Shown here in pieces: positions 17,999 to 26,700 of a stretch of 50,407 bases of DNA (the stretch's first letter is position 1; every line of letters starts with the position of its first letter). The notes below the pieces were generated by a model. The model was not told the origin of the DNA, did no database searches, and saw nothing but the letters and a program-made list of their open reading frames with translations. The stretch is taken from positions 1-50,407 of the forward strand of contig CAYQVO010000027.1 in the NCBI GenBank assembly GCA_964421085.1, in the 5' to 3' direction. The position numbers were made by a program, and so were the translations under genes. Origin of the DNA: CAYQVO01 sp964421085 (GTDB taxonomy: Bacteria; Bdellovibrionota_C; UBA2361; CAYQVO01).

Positions 17999-18925
17999 TC
18001 ACCGGACGCAGGCTTCTTCAATTACGAGATCCGGTCTCGACAACGCGTGCAAAGTGACTTTNNNNNNNNNNTGTCCCACAGGAAGGCCAGCGAGAACCGG
18101 TATGCCGGCGCCCGAAAGGCGGTCCTTCAGAATTTCCACGATGTCGCGCTCATACTGTCTTTTTTCCCTGCCCTTCCCCTCAATCGTGAACCTTCCCGCG
18201 GCTATCCCGGCAAGCTTTTCAAGCAGCCCGGCGTTCAGCAGGTGAGTAAGAAGCCTGTCTATTTTGTACGGCTGCTCGCCTGTGTCCTCAATCAAAAGAA
18301 TCTTCCCGTCGAAGGACGGCATAAAAGGCGTCCCGGCAAGAGTGCCGAGGAGAGAGAGATTTCCTCCTGTGATCCGCCCGGTTGCCGTTCCTTTCCGGAT
18401 GACTGTAAGTTTTTTTTCTCGTGACGGAAGGTTCTGAAGAATACTTCCAGGCCGGCAAGTTTCCATCACTGTCCGCCTGAACGACTCATTTATAAATTTC
18501 CCGGCCCCTTCGAGAAAAGTCGAGCCGACTGAGCCGTGAAAAGTGATCAGGCCTGACTTCCTCGTTATAGCTGAATGAAGCGATGTTATGTCGCTGAACC
18601 CGAAAAAAACCTTTTTCGACCGGCCAATCGCTTTATAATCAAGGAGTCCAAGGATCCGGGCGCTGCCATATCCTCCACGCAGGCAGAAAACCCCCTTTGT
18701 CCGGCGATCAAGGAACATCCGCATCAGGTCGGACGCCCTTTCCTTATCCGTCCCTGCAAGGAATCCTCTGCACTTTCTCAGGTTTGGAGATGGGAGAACC
18801 TTGAATCCCCGTTTTTCAATGCCCGCGATGACTTCGTCAATCAACGACAATCGCTGAGGCGGGCTTGCCGGAGCAACGAGTCCAATCAAGTCGCCAGGTT
18901 CCAGTGCTTTGGGGTAAATTGTCAC
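17999..18925 (-). CDS. LD-carboxypeptidase, peptidase S66 family
   Basis: 308 residues. The N-terminal GDLIGLVAPASPP, GGYGSARIL and the nucleophile elbow GFSDIT (Ser of the Ser-Glu-His triad) are diagnostic, as is LLIEDTGEQPYKIDR, which holds the Glu. The His should follow LPVG, exactly where the N-run 18062-18071 masks four residues before KVTL. In family members this reads GHxxxK, so the gap size fits. The enzyme releases the terminal D-Ala from murein tetrapeptides during recycling; MccF-like immunity roles also exist. Start is a GTG with AGGA six bases before it. It heads an operon with the MFS and acyltransferase-ligase genes. Confidence 0.88.
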   Translation of the reverse strand: MTIYPKALEPGDLIGLVAPASPPQRLSLIDEVIAGIEKRGFKVLPSPNLRKCRGFLAGTDKERASDLMRMFLDRRTKGVFCLRGGYGSARILGLLDYKAIGRSKKVFFGFSDITSLHSAITRKSGLITFHGSVGSTFLEGAGKFINESFRRTVMETCRPGSILQNLPSREKKLTVIRKGTATGRITGGNLSLLGTLAGTPFMPSFDGKILLIEDTGEQPYKIDRLLTHLLNAGLLEKLAGIAAGRFTIEGKGREKRQYERDIVEILKDRLSGAGIPVLAGLPVGXXXXKVTLHALSRPDLVIEEACVR

Positions 18926-19010
18926 TCGAATTCCTGTCTGTAACTCTCCGCTGAGAAAACCGGCGGTTTCACATCAATGGTCCCGGCGACGATACCCACT
19001 TTTCCGCCAA

Positions 19011-19083
19011 TTCGTCATTGCGAGGGCGCTCCCCTGCTTTTCATTTACACAACTGCCGGAAAAAGAGCCCGTGGCAATCTCCA
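19011..19083. repeat. Degenerate CGTCATTGCGAG / GTGGCAATCTC dispersed element
   Basis: TTCGTCATTGCGAGGGCG (from 19011) and GTGGCAATCTCC (19071-19082) are the two conserved ends of an intergenic repeat seen in many environmental bacterial genomes. The middle here is diverged. It lies in the non-coding spacer between LD-carboxypeptidase and the membrane-protein gene; the open frame across it is an artefact of the repeat. Confidence 0.5.
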
Positions 19084-19203
19084 CTCGCCATTTCTTTCCT
19101 GACCCGCTCAAAGCCCGGTCCACTCTGAAAAGCTCTCTATCGCCCTGGAACCTTTCGCAGGCTATAATCACGCTATCCAGATGAGTGTAGGACATGGACC
19201 TTT

Positions 19204-20061
19204 ATGACTCAAGTGACTGAAAACAATTCCGGCGGCGCCGCTGCCATGAGTTTTCCGCAGATTCTTGCCTTTCCTGTGAGGACGCTCTGGGCCGGCAATT
19301 TCCTGGTGCTGCTTTATGCCCTTTTATGCGTCGGCGGGTCTATTAAGGCTGCGACTTTTATCCAGCAGACGCTGGAAGAGTTCCTTCACGGCTCGGCGAC
19401 AGATTCCTCCTTCATGCCTTATCTGACTGCCTCGACATATTTCATGTACTTTTTCTGCCTGCCGTTCATCGCCGTAGGCGCCGGACTGCCCATCAGAATC
19501 ATGTGGTTATACGACGACGTCTTCATTGGCCCGCTTTTGTCGGGAACAAGAAAGAGCGCGCATAAATTCGTCAACATTTTGCGTTTCTCTTACATGCAGC
19601 CTGTCTACGGTGTCATTCCTCTTGTCGGCGTACTCGTCATCCGGCACCTTGCGCTGAAGGAAAACAGTTCGGCCAACCTGGAACTGATTCTCAAAGTTTT
19701 TGCAGGAGCGACTGCTCTTCTTGCATTATACAAGCTCCTCGAATGGGTTTTTCTCATTCTCCTTGCGACCTTCGTGGACCTCAACGAGACCTTTGCAATT
19801 CAAAACCAGAGATTCATCCTCAGGCAGAAACTGCTTTACGTTCTTATAGTCGGAGCATCAGGCTTCGGCGGCGCTGCAGCGCTTTACTTCTCGAAAATAA
19901 TGCATCAGCCGCACTACCTCTCGATCTCTCTGGGAGTTCTTCTCTGGTATACATTCGCCGTTCTAATCGTGGTCGCGCTCGAGGCGAGTGAAGCCGCTGC
20001 CCGGATTAATGGCGCCACGCTCCGGATTGTCCCCCAGTTGGCGGATAGTAACGATGCATGA
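19204..20061 (+). CDS. Integral membrane protein of unknown function
   Basis: 285 residues with about six membrane helices (LWAGNFLVLLYALLCVGG, YFMYFFCLPFIAVGAGLP, QPVYGVIPLVGVLVI, LLALYKLLEWVFLILL, LLYVLIVGASGFGG, LLWYTFAVLIVVALEA). The soluble N-terminus is short and polar. No transporter or enzyme signature is visible. It overlaps the next gene by eight bases (ATGCATGA), implying co-translation, so the two products probably work as a pair in the inner membrane. Confidence 0.65.
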   Translation: MTQVTENNSGGAAAMSFPQILAFPVRTLWAGNFLVLLYALLCVGGSIKAATFIQQTLEEFLHGSATDSSFMPYLTASTYFMYFFCLPFIAVGAGLPIRIMWLYDDVFIGPLLSGTRKSAHKFVNILRFSYMQPVYGVIPLVGVLVIRHLALKENSSANLELILKVFAGATALLALYKLLEWVFLILLATFVDLNETFAIQNQRFILRQKLLYVLIVGASGFGGAAALYFSKIMHQPHYLSISLGVLLWYTFAVLIVVALEASEAAARINGATLRIVPQLADSNDA

Positions 20062-20656
20062 AAGTCATGCTGTCATTGCCGGTCTCACGCTCCTCTTTCT
20101 TTTCGTGATATCGATCCGGCGTCTGCTTCTGTCACAGCACGGGTGGAGAAGTTTTACTGTCCCGGATCGAAAGGGCCTTGCGGGCGATGAAATTTATAAT
20201 GTCGAACATTATTCTGAAGGCACGGCGACTGTATCCCTGAAATACACGGGCGAAAATGTTCTGCGCTTTACTCTGGAAGCGCCTTTTGTATATGCGGGGC
20301 CCTTTGCAGCCGTGCTGCAGGAACCCTTCCAGGCACTTGCAGAACTGGGCGGCGATTACCTGGACGCAGGCTATTATGCCGACTGGATTGCAGTGGAGGT
20401 TCCTTATAATTCTCCGGCAATGCGATCGCACATGCCGGATGCATTCTTTTGGAAGGTTGCTTCCGAGCTGGCCCGAGTGAAAGCGATCCTTCAGGACTAC
20501 CGGCCGGCAGAATCAGGAACGATCGGGTCCGAGCCTGCGGAAACCTCCCTGCCGTCGAGTATTCCATCGTTGTCAGTATCAGGATCGAGGGGATTGGCGC
20601 CCAGCACAAGCTCCAGTCCGTCAGGAAGGCTGTCCCTGTCGCTGTCGGAAGAGTAG
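20054..20656 (+). CDS. Membrane-anchored hypothetical protein
   Basis: About 200 residues from the ATG at 20054, which overlaps the preceding stop. One N-terminal helix (AVIAGLTLLFLFVISI) is followed by a soluble beta-rich domain (GTATVSLKYTGENVLRFTLEAPF, then AELGGDYLDAGYYADWIAVEVPY). The last 50 residues are Ser/Pro rich and overlap the 3' end of the convergent Ca-binding-repeat gene by 160 bases. The composition of this tail follows from reading that gene's repeats backwards, so the original stop may have been lost. Function unknown. Confidence 0.6.
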   Translation: MHESHAVIAGLTLLFLFVISIRRLLLSQHGWRSFTVPDRKGLAGDEIYNVEHYSEGTATVSLKYTGENVLRFTLEAPFVYAGPFAAVLQEPFQALAELGGDYLDAGYYADWIAVEVPYNSPAMRSHMPDAFFWKVASELARVKAILQDYRPAESGTIGSEPAETSLPSSIPSLSVSGSRGLAPSTSSSPSGRLSLSLSEE

Positions 20657-21465
20657 GGATTGAGACCGCGCTCCGCTTCGAACGAATCGCCCAGGCAGTC
20701 GCCATCGCTGTCGCGGATAACACTCTTCTTGTCAGCGGGATCCGTGCCTTCCAGGGTTTCGAGACCGTCCAGGCAGCCATCGCCGTCGGTATCGGAATTC
20801 GAATCAAGAAGCGCGATGTCCTTTTCATCCTGATCGAGAATACCATCGCCATCTCTATCGCCGGTGGAAATCAGCCGCTGAGCAAGAGAAGTCTGAAACA
20901 CCGCCCCGGGCATGGAACCGGGATTCCGAGGATCGCTTCCCATTCGATCTTCCAGCGAATCAGTAAAGCCATCGCGATCCGTGTCGGCTTTCTCGTCGTC
21001 ATTCTTAGTCTTGATCCGGCCGAGCCAGTTTCCCGACATGTCGCTGCTGTTCTGCTGCTGCGGTGCAGTTGATGCGCCCTTTGTGTTTTTTTCTTTTTTC
21101 TTCTCGAGATTAGAAAGCCCTGAGAGAAAAGCCGAGGCCTGGCCTTTCCTGGAATGGATGAAAGCAGCAGATGCGCCTGTCGCGACGGCTGTCGGGACGC
21201 TTGTAGGGACGACTGTGGGCACTGCAGTCGGCGTATCGGTGATTACGATTTCAGGGGTATCCGTCGGCTCTGGAGATTCAGTCGGGCCGCCGGGTGTGGA
21301 TGTCGGCTCTTCAGTAGTGTCTCCGGTTGGAGTGGAGGTTGGACCAAAATTGGACTTTACCGCAAAATAATAATCCTGCTGGCACCTGTCGAGTCCCGAA
21401 AGGAATATAGCAGAGCAGATTAAAAGGCCGAGAGATATAGTCTTTTCGCGCACCAAAGCAGCCAC
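20497..21465 (-). CDS. Exported protein with thrombospondin type 3-like Ca-binding repeats
   Basis: 322 residues. Residues 10-28 look like a signal peptide (ISLGLLICSAIFLSG). Residues 40-95 are a Pro/Thr/Ser-rich linker (PTSTPTGDTTEEPTSTP and repeats of VPT). Residues 165-318 hold five or more D-x-D-x-D-G repeats of the type 3 thrombospondin/EF-hand class (DTDRDGFTD, DRDGDGILD, DTDGDGCLD, DSDGDCLGD, DTDNDGILD) with GxDP spacers. Such proteins are cell-surface or secreted and Ca2+-stiffened. Start is a GTG. It is divergent from superoxide dismutase and convergent with the preceding gene. Confidence 0.82.
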   Translation of the reverse strand: MAALVREKTISLGLLICSAIFLSGLDRCQQDYYFAVKSNFGPTSTPTGDTTEEPTSTPGGPTESPEPTDTPEIVITDTPTAVPTVVPTSVPTAVATGASAAFIHSRKGQASAFLSGLSNLEKKKEKNTKGASTAPQQQNSSDMSGNWLGRIKTKNDDEKADTDRDGFTDSLEDRMGSDPRNPGSMPGAVFQTSLAQRLISTGDRDGDGILDQDEKDIALLDSNSDTDGDGCLDGLETLEGTDPADKKSVIRDSDGDCLGDSFEAERGLNPYSSDSDRDSLPDGLELVLGANPLDPDTDNDGILDGREVSAGSDPIVPDSAGR

Positions 21466-21663
21466 CAGAAATTGTCGAGACTGTAGTCACACTGAGGTTA
21501 GCCTGCCGCTTATAAATGCGAAATCGTTTTTCCGGCCTCAAAAAAGACGCCAAACAACATTTAAGGTGACTGAGAACTTGTCGCCCTGCCAGACAAGTGC
21601 AATATTATATAACTCGATAAGTTGACTAGTCTGCTCAAGATTTGCTTACGAAGGAGAGCCCCG

Positions 21664-22251
21664 ATGCCACATGAACTTCCGCCACTCCCTTATGCCTACG
21701 ATGCTCTGGAGCCTTACATCGACGAGCAGACACTGCATATCCATCACGACAAGCATCACCTGGCGTATGTCAACGGGTTCAACACTGCCGAGGCAAAGCT
21801 CGCTGAGGCGCGTGAAAAGAAAGACTTTTCTCTGGTAAAGCACTGGGAGCGGGAACTCGCGTTTCACGGTGCCGGCCATGTCCTGCACACTATGTTCTGG
21901 GAGAACATGGCGCCGAACGCAGGTGGAAAGCCTTCAGGCGCACTGATGGACGCCATTAACAGCAAATTTGGTTCGTTCGATACTTTTGCAGCGCAGTTCA
22001 AAGCGGCAAGCATAGCCGTCGAAGGTTCCGGATGGGGTCTTCTGGTGAAGAACAATGAGACCAGGACTCTCGAGATTCTCACGGCCGAGAAACATCAGAA
22101 CCTCACGCAGTGGATAGTGACCCCGCTTCTTGCCTGTGACGTATGGGAGCATGCGTATTATCTGAAATACCAGAACAACCGCGCAGGTTTCGTCGATGCG
22201 TTCATGAACGTCATCAACTGGAAGGATGTGGAGAGACGGTTTCAGGGCTGA
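21664..22251 (+). CDS. Superoxide dismutase, Fe/Mn family
   Basis: 195 residues from the ATG at 21664, which has AAGGAG eight bases upstream; an earlier in-frame start lacks support. The metal ligands are H27 (HIHHDKHH), H75 (GHVLHTMFW), D159 and H163 (DVWEHAYY). It dismutates superoxide in the cytoplasm; no signal peptide. The VLHTMFWENM stretch resembles the SodF-like branch, but Fe or Mn use cannot be settled by eye. The spacer upstream has an inverted repeat CTTGTC/GACAAG (21577-21582 and 21592-21597) next to AT-rich TATTATATAA, possibly operator and promoter. Confidence 0.95.
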   Translation: MPHELPPLPYAYDALEPYIDEQTLHIHHDKHHLAYVNGFNTAEAKLAEAREKKDFSLVKHWERELAFHGAGHVLHTMFWENMAPNAGGKPSGALMDAINSKFGSFDTFAAQFKAASIAVEGSGWGLLVKNNETRTLEILTAEKHQNLTQWIVTPLLACDVWEHAYYLKYQNNRAGFVDAFMNVINWKDVERRFQG

Positions 22252-22260
22252 CCTGCTCTG

Positions 22261-22280
22261 GACGGGATCTTAATCCCGTC
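22261..22280. repeat. Perfect short hairpin between sod and phosphohexomutase
   Basis: GACGGGAT and ATCCCGTC form an 8-bp perfect stem around the loop CTTA. It begins ten bases after the sod stop and ends 13 bases before the next ATG. There is no T-run, so it may act as an mRNA-stabilising or processing hairpin rather than a terminator. Confidence 0.55.
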
Positions 22281-22293
22281 GTACTATCCCCTC

Positions 22294-23772
22294 ATGAAAA
22301 CAACAGTTCAGTCAGTGATGGATGAAAGCGGTGTTGCATTCGGCACAAGCGGTGCGCGGGGCAAAGCCGATCGGATCACTGACAGGGTGGCGTACATTTA
22401 CACTGCAGGATTTCTCGGATATCTCATGTCCAGCGGTGCGCTGAAGCCGTCAACCCCTGTGGCAGTCGGCGGAGACCTGAGACCAAGCACTGACAGAATC
22501 ATATCAGCAGCCGGGAAAGCCATTATCGACCTCGGCTTCAAGCCTGTTTACTGCGGCAAACTTCCTTCGCCTGCCCTCGCACTCTACGGAATTCAGCATC
22601 GAATTCCCGCAGTCATGGTGACAGGCAGCCACATCCCGGGCGATGAAAACGGGATGAAGTTCACTACAGCCGCCGGTGAAATTACAAAGAACGACGAGGC
22701 GGGAATACGGCAGCAGTGTGTGGCCGTTCCGGACGGCGACTTCAGCGTATCGTCCGACTGGAGAGCCGCGATTACGGCATCCGATTACACCTCCCGTTAC
22801 ACCGGTTTCTTCCCGGCCGATTTTCTGAAAGGCATTACTCTCGGCGTGTATGAGCACTCCACCGTCGGCCGGGATTTATTTGCGCGGATCTATTCCGCGC
22901 TCGGAGCAGACATTATCCCATTCGGCCGCTCCGGTTCTTTTGTTCCGGTAGACACCGAAGCAATCCGCGAAGAGGACCACAAGCTTGCGGCTGAGTTCGC
23001 AGAGAACAACGACGTACACGCGGTAGTCTCCGCCGATGGCGACAGTGATCGACCCCTCCTGAGCGACGAAGCCGGCAGATGGATCCGGGGAGACATTCTC
23101 GGGGTTCTTACCGCGCAGTTTCTCGGCGCTGAGGCAATTGCGACTCCTGTTTCATGCAACTCCACAGTTGAAGCGTGCGGAAGTTTCAAAGAAGTAATTC
23201 GAACGAAAATAGGGTCGCCGTACGTTATCGAGGGGATGAAGAAACTCGAAGAAAAAGGTTATGGAACGGTTGCCGGGTACGAGGCAAACGGCGGCTTTCT
23301 TCTTCAGACACCGTGCGAAAAGTACGGAAAGAGTCTGCAGCCCCTTCCGACAAGAGACAGTGTCATTGTGCATCTGGCAGTGCTTGGCCTTTCTCTCGAA
23401 AAGAATATTCCCGTTTCTGAACTGGTAAAATCAATCCAGCATCGTTTCACCGCAAGCGACAGGCTTCAGAAATTTCCCCGGGCTGAGGCAAACAAGATAA
23501 TTGCGGATCTTGCGAATGATGCGGCATCAGGATCCTTTGACAAGATTGAGAATCTGCTGGGCCCTTTCAGAGCCGAAGCAACATCGTTCAACTGCATCGA
23601 CGGCTTTCGCGTAACATTCAAAAACAATCTTATCGTGCATCTCCGGGCGTCGGGCAATTCGGATGATTTCCGGTGTTATGCAGAGGCCGATGATGAAGAG
23701 ACAGCGACTGCGGTGGTGAGGCATGTGCTTTTTTCAAAAAAAATGGGGACGGTTCCTATTTTTGGGAAATAA
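22294..23772 (+). CDS. Phosphohexomutase (phosphomannomutase/phosphoglucomutase)
   Basis: 492 residues of the alpha-D-phosphohexomutase superfamily. FGTSGARG opens domain 1; S112 in VTGSHIPGDENG is the phosphoserine; DGDSDR (248-253) binds Mg2+; GYEANGG with E330 reads the sugar; RASGNSDDF near the C-terminus binds phosphate. It interconverts hexose 1- and 6-phosphates for glycan or nucleotide-sugar synthesis. The Pro after SHI and the GTSGARG variant fit neither PGM nor PMM exclusively. The final dozen residues (KKMGTVPIFGK) are encoded by a dispersed palindromic repeat, so the natural C-terminus has probably been replaced. The ribosome site is weak. Confidence 0.88.
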   Translation: MKTTVQSVMDESGVAFGTSGARGKADRITDRVAYIYTAGFLGYLMSSGALKPSTPVAVGGDLRPSTDRIISAAGKAIIDLGFKPVYCGKLPSPALALYGIQHRIPAVMVTGSHIPGDENGMKFTTAAGEITKNDEAGIRQQCVAVPDGDFSVSSDWRAAITASDYTSRYTGFFPADFLKGITLGVYEHSTVGRDLFARIYSALGADIIPFGRSGSFVPVDTEAIREEDHKLAAEFAENNDVHAVVSADGDSDRPLLSDEAGRWIRGDILGVLTAQFLGAEAIATPVSCNSTVEACGSFKEVIRTKIGSPYVIEGMKKLEEKGYGTVAGYEANGGFLLQTPCEKYGKSLQPLPTRDSVIVHLAVLGLSLEKNIPVSELVKSIQHRFTASDRLQKFPRAEANKIIADLANDAASGSFDKIENLLGPFRAEATSFNCIDGFRVTFKNNLIVHLRASGNSDDFRCYAEADDEETATAVVRHVLFSKKMGTVPIFGK

Positions 23773-23793
23773 TAGGAACCCTCCCCTTTTTTT
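23736..23793. repeat. Palindromic dispersed repeat, copy 1, forming two gene 3' ends
   Basis: Left arm A7-TGGGGACGGTTCCTATT (to 23760) pairs with right arm AATAGGAACCCTCCCC-T7 (23771-23793) with few mismatches. The T-runs on both strands make it a likely bidirectional terminator between the convergent mutase and RND pump genes. A second copy lies at 28113-28167 with the same GGGGA.GGTTCCT core. Such elements resemble REP sequences mobilised by RAYT-type transposases; no such transposase is in the window. Confidence 0.75.
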
Positions 23794-26700
23794 CGCTCAA
23801 CGACTGCATGACGACAAAGAACGCAGGTACAAAGAAAACAGCAAGGAACGTTGCGGTAACCATACCGCCGAAAACAGCGGTACCCACAGCCCGGCGGCTT
23901 GCGGCGGCTGCGCCGTCCGCAAAAAGCAGCGGCATTACGCCGAGCAGAAACGCAAACGAAGTCATCAGAATCGGCCTGAAGCGCAGACGGGCCGCTTCGA
24001 CAGCAGCCTCGAGAAGAGGCGTTCCCTTTGCCCGGAGTTCTCTCGCAAATTCCACGATCAGAATCGCGTTCTTGCTGGAAAGAGCGATAATCAGCACAAG
24101 TCCAATCTGCGCGTAAACATCATTCGGCAGGCCTCTTATTGTAAGAGCTGCTGCTGAACCGAGAAGGCCAAGGGGCACAACCATAATGACGGCAAGCGGA
24201 CTTGACCAGCTCTCGTACTGAGCTGCGAGCACGAAATAAACAAGTACAACGGACAACAGGAAGACAAGAGCCGCAGCGGCGCTTGCCATTTTCTCCTGAT
24301 AAGCGACGGCCGTCCATTCATATCCCATTGATCCGGGAAGCGTCTGCGCGGCAAGGTCCTCCATCGTCGTTATCGCATCGCCCGAGCTGAACCCCGGAGC
24401 GGCCTCTCCATTTATCGATGATGCCGGGTACATATTATAGCGGGTAATGATAAGCGGTCCTGCTGTGTCCTTCACTTTCACCACCGACGAAAGAGGCACC
24501 ATCTGACCGCTGTTATTCCTGACTTCGAGCCTGCGAATATCAGTGGACACTGACCGGAACTGCGGCAAAGACTGAACCAGCACCTGCCAGGTCCTCCCGA
24601 ACACGTTGAAGTCGTTTGCATACACGGAACCAAGATATGTCTGAAGAGCGCTGAAGATATTGTCAAGCGGCACATCGTATGTCTTTGCCTGCGATCTGTC
24701 GATATCGACATAAAGCTGAGGCACGGCTGCGCGGAAGGATGTTGTAAGGTTCCTCAGTCCCGATTGAGTAGACGCGTTCTGAATCATCTGCTGAGTCATT
24801 CCGCCGAGAGCCGGCAGGCCCGCGCCTCCTTTATCCTGAACCATCATCTGAAAACCGCCGGCGATGCCGAGACCTCTGATAGCCGGCGGGATCATGACGA
24901 AGGTAATCGCCTCTTCAATCTGAGCCACCTGCTTTCGGATGCCTGCTGTTATCGCATCCTGACTCAGGCTCGGATCCTCTCTCTTGTCCCAGTCATCCAT
25001 TATGACGTACATGGTTGCGGTGTTGGATGCGTTCGTTCCGTCAAGCAGCGACTGCCCGCCGATTGTGATCCACTGCTTGAGTCCCTTCGTATTTTTCAGT
25101 ATTTCGTCGATCTTGTTCGTGACCTCGCGCGTTCTCTCCTGCGATGCCGCATCCGGAAGCTGCGTTCCAATCATGAAGTACCCCTGATCTTCAAGGGGAA
25201 GAAAGCTTACAGGGAGAGACATGAACCACCAGCCGGTAAGAACCACAAGGCCGCCGAACGTTCCCATCATCAGATAAGGGTGGTGCACGATGCGTCCGAT
25301 AATCTCCGTATAGCGCTTCTCGATGGCCCCATACACCTTGTTGAAACCCCGGAAAAAAGCGTTCTTCTCAGATTCAGCAGGAGATCGCTTCAGGTATACT
25401 GCACACTGCGCGGGCTTGAGTGTGAGTGCGTTGATTGCGCTGATGACGGCAGTCGACGCTATTGTGAGAGCAAACTGCCTGTAGAGCTGCCCTGTAAGAC
25501 CCCCGAGGAAAGCAGTCGGAAGAAACACTGCTATGAGCACGAGAGTAATACCGATGACGGGTCCCAGTATTTCATCCATTGCTTTTTCAGTCGCAGGCTT
25601 TGGATCCAGGTTGTCATGATCAATGTGATGGGCAGCATTTTCGACAATCACAATTGCGTCATCCACGACGATTCCGATTGCAAGCACAAGACCAAAGAGC
25701 GTAAGCAGATTGACTGAAAATCCCAGAGCTGCCATGAAAATAAACGCGCCGATTATTGTCACAGGGACTGTCGTCAGCGGCACGAGTACCGCGCGCCAGT
25801 ACTGGAGGAAGACGAGAATCACAACCAGGACCAGGATGCCTGCTTCAAAGAGCGTATGGTAAACCTCGTTGATTGAAGCACTGATGAAGAGCGTCGTATC
25901 AAGAGGGATATCGTACTTAACACCGGCACTCTTGAAGGAAGGAGCCATTTCCTCCAGTGTCTCCCTCACCTTCTGTGCGACATCGAGAGCGTTCGCGCCG
26001 GGAAGCTGGAATATTCCGATTCCGGCGCCCGGTTTCCCTGTGTTCTCGAACAGAATGCTGTAGCTCTTCGCCCCGAGTTCCACTTTCGCAACGTCTTTCA
26101 TGTATATGGTGCGGCCGTTTACAATCTTCACGACGATATTTTCGAACTGCTCGACAGTGGCGAGACGGCCAAGTGTGCTTACGGTGTACTGGAAGTTCGT
26201 TCCGGGAACAGCAGGAGGAGCTCCGATCTGTCCTGCAGCGACCTGAACATTCTGTTCCTTCAGCGCGTTGATCACGTCGCCGGCTGTCATTCCCCGCGCA
26301 CGGAGCTTGTCCGGGTCGACCCAGAGCCGCATCGAGTAATCCCCTGCGCCGAAGATATTAACATCACCGATACCCGGAATACGCGATATTCTGTCGCGGA
26401 TATTAATTGTCGCGAAATTCGAGAGATAAAGGCTGTCATGTTTCGAGTCGTCATCAGCGGCTGCAAGCGATGCAACCATGAGCATGGAAGTTGAAACCTT
26501 TTTTGTCACCACGCCCTGCCGGGTGACATCCTGAGGGAGTGTCGGCATCGCCATGCTGACCCGGTTCTGCACAAGCACCTGGGCCATATCGAGATCAGTA
26601 TCGATACCGAATGTGACAAGGAGCTTGTACGAACCATCGCTTGCGCTCGTCGAAGACATATAAAGCATGCCTTCCACGCCATTGATCTGCTGTTCAATAG

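Noticed and set aside
18974..19195. Open frame of 73 codons on the minus strand
   Set aside because: It reads through the CGTCATTGCGAG/GTGGCAATCTC repeat (its ...GSALAMTNWRKSG piece is a known artefact of that repeat) and has no ribosome site.
24764..25717. Long plus-strand open frame opposite the RND pump gene
   Set aside because: It is antisense to the conserved RND coding sequence, has no recognisable domain and is rich in Ser/His/Arg as expected for a shadow frame.
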